From JALZHR01 sp036389695 (GTDB lineage: Bacteria > Acidobacteriota > Blastocatellia > Pyrinomonadales > Pyrinomonadaceae): DNA of 12,173 nucleotides. Below, in pieces: positions 7,634 to 12,173 of the stretch. Positions within the stretch are counted from its first letter, which is position 1. Every line of letters starts with the position of its first letter. Below the pieces are notes generated by a model. It was not told the origin of the DNA, did no database searches, and was given only the letters and a program-made list of their open reading frames with translations. The position numbers and the translations under genes were made by a program. The DNA lies in NCBI GenBank assembly GCA_036389695.1, contig DASVWG010000248.1, forward strand, positions 1 through 12,173, read 5' to 3'.

Positions 7634-9616
7634 ATGGAAGAAATTTTTGGAAAAAACGGACTCATCGCCAGATATCATAAGGAATACGAATTTCGCCCCG
7701 GTCAAATCAAGATGGCGGCGGCTGTTTTGCGCGCCTTCGAGGAGAAAAAACACTTAATCGTCGAAGCCGGAACCGGCACGGGCAAAACGCTTGCGTATCT
7801 CGTCCCGGCAATCGCGGCGGCGCTCGGACAAAACAAGCGCATCGTCATTTCTACGGGAACGAAAAATTTGCAGGAACAATTAATGGAAAAAGACATCCCG
7901 TTTCTGCAAAAGATTATGCCCAAAAAGTTTACGGCGGCGTATATGAAAGGTCGCTCGAACTACGCCTGCCTGCATCGCATCAAAAAAGCGGAAACGCAGC
8001 CGATTCTGGAAAGCCTCGACGAATTCGACTCGTTTCAGAAAGTCTCGCGCTGGTCGCGCGAATCGGAAACCGGCGACAAAGCCGAGCTGATAGATTTGCC
8101 CGAAAATCTCTCGTACTGGCGCGACATCAACGCCAAAGGCGAAGCCTGCATCGGGCAAAAATGCGCCGAATTTGAAAACTGTTTTATCACGCGAATGCGC
8201 GCCCGCGCCGAGGAAGCCGACATCGTCATCGTCAATCATCATCTGTTTTTCGCCGATTTAAACATTCGCGGCAACGAATACGGGCGCGTTTTGCCCGATT
8301 ACGCCGCCGTTATTTTCGACGAAGCGCATTTAATCGAAGACATCGCCGCCGATTATTTCGGCTTTCAGGTTTCCAGTTTTCAAATCGACGAATTAGTGCG
8401 AGACGTCGAGCACCTGCCGATTACGGACGTCGCGCTGAATCGTGATTTAACGAAGCTTTCCGCCAAAATCATCGGTCTCGCCGACCAATTCTGGGCGCGT
8501 TTCGTTCAGGGACGCAGCCAGGACGGACGCTTTCCGCTCGTGCAGGGCGCGTTTGCGCAAAGAACAAAATCCGGCGAAATCGAAGCCACGCCTTTGGGCG
8601 AAGCGTATTTCAATCTCGACAACGCTCTGGAAAGATTAGAGAACACTTTAGGCAATCTGAAAGACGACAAAAGCGAAATCGAATCAATCGTCCGCCGCAC
8701 GCGGCAGACGCGTTTCGACCTCGATTTTATCTGCACGCAAGCCGAAAAAAATTACGTTTACTGGTTAGAGCGGCGCGGCAGAGGAATTTTTCTGCGCGCC
8801 TCGCCGAGTGACGTTTCGGCGCTGCTTCAGGACAAGCTTTTCGACAAAACCGAGACCGTCGTGATGACTTCGGCGACGCTTTCCTCAAACGGCAAATTCG
8901 ATTTCATCAAAAGCCGCCTCGGCTTGGACAACGAAAATTCCGATTCCCTGCTCGCGCCTTCCAGCTTTCATTACGAAAAACAGGCGATTGTTTATCTGCC
9001 GAAAGCGATGCCCGACCCGCGCGCGCCGGAATTTCTCCAGCACGCGGCAAACGAAATCGTCAAGATTGTAAATGTAACGAAAGGACACGCTTTCGTCCTC
9101 TGCACGAGCAACCAATCGATGAACGCGCTTTATGAATTGGTTTCTTTGCGCGTCGATTTCCCGTGCTTCGTGCAGGGCTCGATGATGAAATCGGCGCTGC
9201 TGGACAGATTTAAAAACACGAACAACGCCGTCTTGTTTGCCACTTCTTCATTCTGGCAAGGCGTCGATGTGCGCGGCGAGCAGCTTTCCTGCGTCATCAT
9301 CGACAAGCTTCCCTTCGCCGTACCGACCGACCCGATTGTCGCCGCGCGAACCCGTTTTATCGACGAAAACGGCGGCAAATCGTTTTTCGATTACTCGGTT
9401 CCGCAAGCGATTATCACTCTCAAACAAGGCGTCGGACGCCTTATTCGCAGCGCGACCGACAAAGGCGTCATCGCCATTTTAGACCCGCGCCTGCGCACCA
9501 AAGGCTACGGCAGAGATTTTCTGAATTCTTTACCGCGCATGCGAATTACGGCAGAATTAAAAGACGTGGCGCAGATGCTGAACGGAGGTGAAAAAAATGC
9601 CAGCAATTTTAGATGA
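7634..9616 (+). CDS. dinG: DinG/XPD-family ATP-dependent DNA helicase with Fe-S cluster
   Basis: A 660-residue superfamily 2 helicase. Seen in order: Q-like RPGQ (21-24), Walker A AGTGTGKT (45-52), four cysteines spaced as in the XPD/DinG Fe-S domain (C112, C172, C177, C183), DEAH box (229-232), SAT motif in MTSATLSS, motif V around SFWQGVDVRGE (539-549) and motif VI QGVGRLIR (598-605). The family unwinds DNA 5' to 3' and resolves D-loops, R-loops and G-quadruplexes during repair and replication. There is no N-terminal exonuclease domain, so it resembles E. coli DinG/YoaA more than the Firmicutes fusion. The ATG at 7634 has only a weak AGGGA about 11 nt upstream. The end overlaps the next gene by 20 bp. 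Exact orthology (DinG versus YoaA type) is not settled. Confidence 0.93.
   Translation: MEEIFGKNGLIARYHKEYEFRPGQIKMAAAVLRAFEEKKHLIVEAGTGTGKTLAYLVPAIAAALGQNKRIVISTGTKNLQEQLMEKDIPFLQKIMPKKFTAAYMKGRSNYACLHRIKKAETQPILESLDEFDSFQKVSRWSRESETGDKAELIDLPENLSYWRDINAKGEACIGQKCAEFENCFITRMRARAEEADIVIVNHHLFFADLNIRGNEYGRVLPDYAAVIFDEAHLIEDIAADYFGFQVSSFQIDELVRDVEHLPITDVALNRDLTKLSAKIIGLADQFWARFVQGRSQDGRFPLVQGAFAQRTKSGEIEATPLGEAYFNLDNALERLENTLGNLKDDKSEIESIVRRTRQTRFDLDFICTQAEKNYVYWLERRGRGIFLRASPSDVSALLQDKLFDKTETVVMTSATLSSNGKFDFIKSRLGLDNENSDSLLAPSSFHYEKQAIVYLPKAMPDPRAPEFLQHAANEIVKIVNVTKGHAFVLCTSNQSMNALYELVSLRVDFPCFVQGSMMKSALLDRFKNTNNAVLFATSSFWQGVDVRGEQLSCVIIDKLPFAVPTDPIVAARTRFIDENGGKSFFDYSVPQAIITLKQGVGRLIRSATDKGVIAILDPRLRTKGYGRDFLNSLPRMRITAELKDVAQMLNGGEKNASNFR
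9584..9588 (+). promoter_or_regulatory. Ribosome binding site inside the end of dinG
   Basis: GGAGG within the dinG coding sequence, 8 nt before ATG 9597. It selects that ATG over the in-frame GTG at 9588, which overlaps the site itself. Confidence 0.8.
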
Positions 9617-9920
9617 AATCATCGAAAAAGCCGCGCAATTATCCGACGCCGAAAGGCGCGAGCTGATTCGGCTTTTGCAGGAACAGGAAACAATCGCCAA
9701 ATCGAACGGCAAGAAAGGTTCGGTTCACCCGAATACGATTTGGGTGAAGAAACACCGTGCCGAATATCAGGGAAAATATGTTGCTGTCGAAGATGGAAAA
9801 CTCGTCGGCGTCGGGAAAAATTATCCTGAAGCTTCAGCCGAAGCGAAACGCAACGGCAGCGAAAAGCCGATGATAACTTATATTTTCCCATTCGACAGCA
9901 AGCCTTTCGGAGGTTGGTAA
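9597..9920 (+). CDS. Small DUF5678-like protein, partner gene of the following retropepsin-like gene
   Basis: 107 residues. The N-terminus (about 1-32) is a charged amphipathic helix, LSDAERRELIRLLQEQ, of the kind seen in small antitoxin-like proteins. The C-terminal half, with WVKKHRAEYQGKYVAVEDG and then ITYIFP, matches my memory of the DUF5678 pattern (a conserved W, then GKYVAV-D-GK-V). Function is unknown. No signal peptide or membrane segment is visible, so it should be cytoplasmic. The start lies inside dinG with a strong Shine-Dalgarno, which suggests translational coupling. The next gene begins 3 nt after its stop. The pairing with a retropepsin-like protein suggests joint function, possibly as a toxin-antitoxin-like or processing pair; that is inference. 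Confidence 0.8.
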   Translation: MPAILDEIIEKAAQLSDAERRELIRLLQEQETIAKSNGKKGSVHPNTIWVKKHRAEYQGKYVAVEDGKLVGVGKNYPEASAEAKRNGSEKPMITYIFPFDSKPFGGW

Positions 9921-9923
9921 ATT

Positions 9924-10327
9924 TTGTATAATTTGGATTTTGAAAAACTCGTTCTTTACGATACAGGCGAAACGGGCATTTCTCTTGAAGTCGAAATCCG
10001 ATTTACAGATTCAAGCGTGAACTTTTCCGCAAAAGTAGACACGGGCGCAACGGCTTGCATTTTCGAGCGCAATACGGCGAAGAAGTCGGCATTGACGTTG
10101 AAACGGGCGATGCGCATCGATTTTATTCAGCGACCGATTCTTTTCTGGCGTATGGACATTACGTGACTTTAACAATCGCCGGATTTGAGTTTTATTCTTA
10201 TGTCTTCTTTGCGGCTGATGAAAGTTTTCAAAGAAGTGTTCTCGGCAGAAATGGCTGGCTTGACCGCGTGATTATCGGCATCAACGATTATGACGGGAAG
10301 CTTTATTTGAACCGCTATGAAAGCTGA
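9924..10327 (+). pseudogene. Retropepsin-like aspartic protease, frameshifted
   Basis: The first frame starts at TTG 9924, with GGAGG at 9909-9913, and encodes the catalytic motif VDTGA (residues 38-42, Asp39), then ATACIFER. It continues out of register to a stop at 10164-10166. The homologous remainder is in another frame from about 10070: QYGEEVGIDVETG, then SFLAYGHYVTL, SVLGRNGWLDRV and DGKLYLNRYES, ending at 10327. Joining the two after FER restores a domain of about 134 residues. One base appears to be missing near 10070. I see no slippery heptamer, so a disabling mutation or a sequencing/assembly error is more likely than programmed frameshifting. Intact members resemble single-domain retropepsins with one DTG/DTGA motif that would act as dimers. 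The possible 80-residue product of the first frame would keep the catalytic Asp but lose the rest of the fold. Confidence 0.7.
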
Positions 10328-10937
10328 TATGAAAATAAGTCGTTACATATATGTTCCTCTGATTAGCGGCATTTTGTTTGGACTGCTGCCTTTTTTAATC
10401 GGCGGCGCTGATTTTTTCGAGATACTGTTTGGGTTTGTTGCAGGTTCGCTGATGGGTTTGGGATTACAGATTTACAGCGATTATAAAGTCAGGCAAATCG
10501 CGCCGGAAGCGGGCGAGGAAGCGTTTAAAGTTCGTCAAAAAAGAAATTCGGTCTTGTTTGCCGGTTACGACCGCGCGTTTGATATTTGTCTGGAATCGGT
10601 AAGCGTTTTAAGCCGGGCGAAAGTTGCACGGCAGGATAAAACACGCGGAATTATCGAAGTCAAAATAGCAAAGAACTGGAAAGTATGCGGCGAGAAAATC
10701 ACCTATCGCTTAAAAGAGATGACCGCCGGGACGACGGAAATCGAACTGCAAAGCGCGCCCGTGCCCGCTACCGCTCTGATTGATTACGGCGAAGGTTGGA
10801 AAGCGGTGGAAGACGTATGCGATTTTTTGAATGATAAAAACGACGAGATGAACCGAAAACATTTGAACGCGAAGAAAACCGGTTCAAACGAAATTTATAC
10901 GGATTTATTTCAAAAAGAGAAAACCGGAGCCGTTTAA
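10317..10937 (+). CDS. Small membrane protein of unknown function
   Basis: 206 residues from ATG 10317; ATG 10329 is an equally possible start, since neither has a clear Shine-Dalgarno. Two hydrophobic segments at about residues 10-30 and 33-52 form a hairpin, followed by a basic, soluble domain that is probably cytoplasmic. That domain contains an ITYRLKEMTAGTTEIEL stretch suggestive of a beta-rich fold, and a charged, lysine-rich tail. I do not recognise the family. The ATG at 10317 overlaps the end of the retropepsin-like gene by 11 nt, so it is probably the last gene of the dinG transcription unit. Confidence 0.75.
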   Translation: MKADMKISRYIYVPLISGILFGLLPFLIGGADFFEILFGFVAGSLMGLGLQIYSDYKVRQIAPEAGEEAFKVRQKRNSVLFAGYDRAFDICLESVSVLSRAKVARQDKTRGIIEVKIAKNWKVCGEKITYRLKEMTAGTTEIELQSAPVPATALIDYGEGWKAVEDVCDFLNDKNDEMNRKHLNAKKTGSNEIYTDLFQKEKTGAV

Positions 10938-10963
10938 ACAGCGTGCCGTTTGACGCGGCGGTC

Positions 10964-10992
10964 TTGAAATTTATTTAATAAGATACAGTAAA
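10964..10992 (+). promoter_or_regulatory. Possible promoter before the TonB_C-domain gene
   Basis: The 79-bp gap before the gene at 11017 is AT-rich. TTGAAA (10964-10969) could be a -35; the best -10 candidates downstream (TACAGT 10984 or TAAATT 10989) give spacers of 14 or 19 nt, neither ideal. No clear terminator for the preceding gene is visible here, only a short GCCG/CGGC stem. Confidence 0.25.
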
Positions 10993-11016
10993 TTTTTTAA
11001 AGTAAAATCAAAAATC

Positions 11017-11430
11017 ATGAAAAAACTCATTACTGCCGTCTTCGCACTTATGTTTCTGGCAATGGTCCTGACCGCCGGAACGGCAAAAGCGCAGACAAGC
11101 GAGACGAACGATTCGAACAAACAGCAAAAGGTCGAAAAACAGGAAAAAGACCGACCGTTAAAAATAACCGGAAAAACTCCGCCGAGCATCGACACTTTCC
11201 AGAAGTGTTTTAGAGACCAGAGAAATGCGGAGTTGACTATCAGGATAAAAGTCACTTTTCACAGTTCGGGGAAAATAACGGGCGCGGAAATCGTCGCGCC
11301 TTCGGGCTGCGAATATTTTGATAAAGAGAGTTTAAGAGTCGCGCACAAAATAAAATTCAAGCCTCAAATCAAAGACGGCGAAGCGGTGACAGCGATTAAA
11401 ACCGTCGAGTATAAAGCCGGAGTTTATTAG
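11017..11430 (+). CDS. Secreted TonB C-terminal-domain protein
   Basis: 137 residues. The N-terminus is a signal peptide (MKK, hydrophobic core about 4-20, AKA|Q cleavage site after residue 25). A polar linker rich in K, E and Q runs to about 48. A TonB_C-like domain follows, with the typical pattern TIRIKVTFHSSGKI, then LRVAHKIKFKPQIKDG and VTAIKTVEY. TonB links inner-membrane energy to outer-membrane receptors, but this protein has a cleavable signal rather than an N-terminal anchor and lacks a Pro-rich spacer, so it is probably a soluble periplasmic relative. Cys64 and Cys98 could form a disulphide. queD starts 6 bp after its stop, which suggests co-transcription rather than shared function. 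No strong Shine-Dalgarno is seen. Confidence 0.8.
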   Translation: MKKLITAVFALMFLAMVLTAGTAKAQTSETNDSNKQQKVEKQEKDRPLKITGKTPPSIDTFQKCFRDQRNAELTIRIKVTFHSSGKITGAEIVAPSGCEYFDKESLRVAHKIKFKPQIKDGEAVTAIKTVEYKAGVY

Positions 11431-11436
11431 AAATCT

Positions 11437-11841
11437 ATGCCGTCGTTTTACGAAGTAATGATTGAACGCAATTTTTCCAGCGCGCACCAATTGCGCGGCT
11501 ACAAGGGAAAATGCGAAAACCTGCACGGGCACAATTACAAAATTGAGATTTTCGCGCGCGGCGCGGAGCTGAATAATATCGGCTTGCTGATTGATTTCGT
11601 CGATTTAAAAAAAGCGGCGGACGAGATTGTGCGCTATCTCGACCACCGCAACCTGAACGAGCTGCCGCCGTTTGACGAAGAATTAAATCCTTCGGCAGAA
11701 AATCTCGCGCGATACATTCTGGAATACATCGCCTCGCGCGTGGACGACGACCGCGTGCAGATTTACAAAGTCCGCTGTTACGAAACGCCGACCAGCATCG
11801 CGACTTACGTGTCAGAACCGCCTGCGGTAGCGGGCGGTTGA
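11437..11841 (+). CDS. queD: 6-carboxytetrahydropterin synthase (QueD/PTPS family)
   Basis: 134 residues with the family's hallmark residues: zinc ligands His17 (SSAH), His30 and His32 (LHGHNY), nucleophilic Cys26 (KCENLHGH), the LDHRNLNE segment with the catalytic Asp-His pair, NPSAEN, and ETPTSIATY near the end with a substrate-binding Glu. QueD converts 7,8-dihydroneopterin triphosphate to 6-carboxytetrahydropterin, the second step towards preQ0 and queuosine; no other que genes are in the window. The length exceeds E. coli QueD (about 120 residues) mainly by the tail EPPAVAGG, which is encoded by an inverted repeat overlapping the stop codon. GGAG at 11419-11422 is distant (14 nt) from the ATG. 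Some family members act in biopterin synthesis, but the Cys/His pattern fits QueD. Confidence 0.9.
   Translation: MPSFYEVMIERNFSSAHQLRGYKGKCENLHGHNYKIEIFARGAELNNIGLLIDFVDLKKAADEIVRYLDHRNLNELPPFDEELNPSAENLARYILEYIASRVDDDRVQIYKVRCYETPTSIATYVSEPPAVAGG
11816..11839. repeat. REP-like palindrome at the end of queD
   Basis: Arms AACCGCC (11816-11822) and GGCGGTT (11833-11839) are perfect inverted repeats around a 10-nt centre containing GCGGTAGC. The right arm ends on the first base of the queD stop codon. GC-rich palindromes of this size next to a RAYT gene are typical of REP elements. Only one copy is in the window, so repetitiveness is inferred. It could also act as a hairpin protecting or ending the queD mRNA. 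Confidence 0.6.
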
Positions 11842-11858
11842 ACGTTATTAACTCAATT

Positions 11859-12173
11859 ATGTGGAATGACACGGACATTCCTTTAGCTTACTTAATCACT
11901 TTTCGCTGCTACGGAACGTGGCTGCACGGGGACGAGCGAGGCTCGGTCAATCGTTTTCGTCATCAATATAAATCTTCCTATCTTCCACCGGAGAAACATT
12001 GGATTGAAACAAATAACCAAAGATTAAAAAGTGAAATTGTAACGCTAAATGCCGAACAGCGTATTTGTGTGGAAAAAGCGATACGCGAAACTTGCACGAT
12101 TCGCCGGTGGATTTTACAAGCAATAAATGTGCGGACAAATCACATTCACACGGTTGTTTCGATTGGGATAAAC
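11859..12173 (+). CDS. REP-associated tyrosine transposase (RAYT, Y1_Tnp/IS200-like), 3' end cut by window edge
   Basis: The frame is open for 105 codons from ATG 11859 to the right edge. The N-terminus contains LITFRCYGTWLHGDERGSV, a pattern I associate with RAYT-like Y1 transposases. The HUH metal-binding motif is present as NHIHTVV (His95, His97). The catalytic Tyr should lie beyond the edge. The family are single-copy relatives of IS200/IS605 TnpA that recognise and move REP palindromes through single-stranded DNA. The REP-like palindrome 20 nt upstream supports this role. No good Shine-Dalgarno is seen before the ATG, and it starts 17 nt after queD. Whether the gene is intact cannot be judged. 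Confidence 0.8.
   Translation, partial: MWNDTDIPLAYLITFRCYGTWLHGDERGSVNRFRHQYKSSYLPPEKHWIETNNQRLKSEIVTLNAEQRICVEKAIRETCTIRRWILQAINVRTNHIHTVVSIGIN

Noticed and set aside
10050..10100. Programmed -1 ribosomal frameshift in the retropepsin-like gene
   Set aside because: No X XXY YYZ slippery heptamer or evident downstream pseudoknot is seen near the switch point. A one-base loss or sequencing error is simpler.
11435..11878. Minus-strand open frame of 147 codons opposite queD
   Set aside because: It is antisense to a gene with all QueD active-site residues; its Arg/Ser/Cys-rich translation resembles no protein family.

Overview
The window looks like a chromosomal segment from an environmental, probably Gram-negative bacterium. 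The best fit is Acidobacteriota, perhaps Blastocatellia/Pyrinomonadales. This rests on large secreted M36 (fungalysin-type) metallopeptidases with acidobacterial-style C-terminal modules, a secreted TonB_C protein of a type common in that phylum, and a REP-associated transposase next to a REP-like palindrome. No rRNA or housekeeping marker confirms the assignment.

Left part (1-7402, all minus strand): two tandem paralogous M36 metallopeptidase genes. The downstream copy (1-3009) runs off the left edge. The upstream copy (3266-7315) is complete at 1349 residues. They share the N-terminal export segment, FTP/PepSY-like propeptide, HExxH catalytic domain and one beta-sandwich, then diverge. The 1-3009 copy continues into a proprotein-convertase P-like domain. 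The 3266-7315 copy continues into a jelly-roll domain and six FG-GAP/VCBS-type repeats with an almost exact 45-residue period. Each gene has its own AGGAGG ribosome binding site and a related promoter-region element. A hairpin between them probably ends the upstream transcript.

Middle part (7403-10937, plus strand): after a divergent intergenic region comes a DinG/XPD-type Fe-S helicase gene. A DUF5678-like small gene overlaps its end. A retropepsin-like aspartic protease gene follows, broken by an apparent one-base deletion, and then a small membrane protein of unknown function. The tight spacing suggests one transcription unit.

Right part (10938-12173, plus strand): a secreted TonB C-terminal-domain protein, then queD (queuosine/7-deazaguanine pathway) 6 bp later. 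The last codons of queD lie in a REP-like inverted repeat. The start of a RAYT-type Y1 transposase follows and runs off the right edge.

I see no clear new defence system, CRISPR array or RNA gene. The most interesting points are the DUF5678/retropepsin pair attached to dinG with its frameshift, the REP-type palindrome that has extended queD beside a RAYT gene, and the tandem M36 genes with swapped C-termini, a shared promoter element and a patch of unusually high DNA identity.
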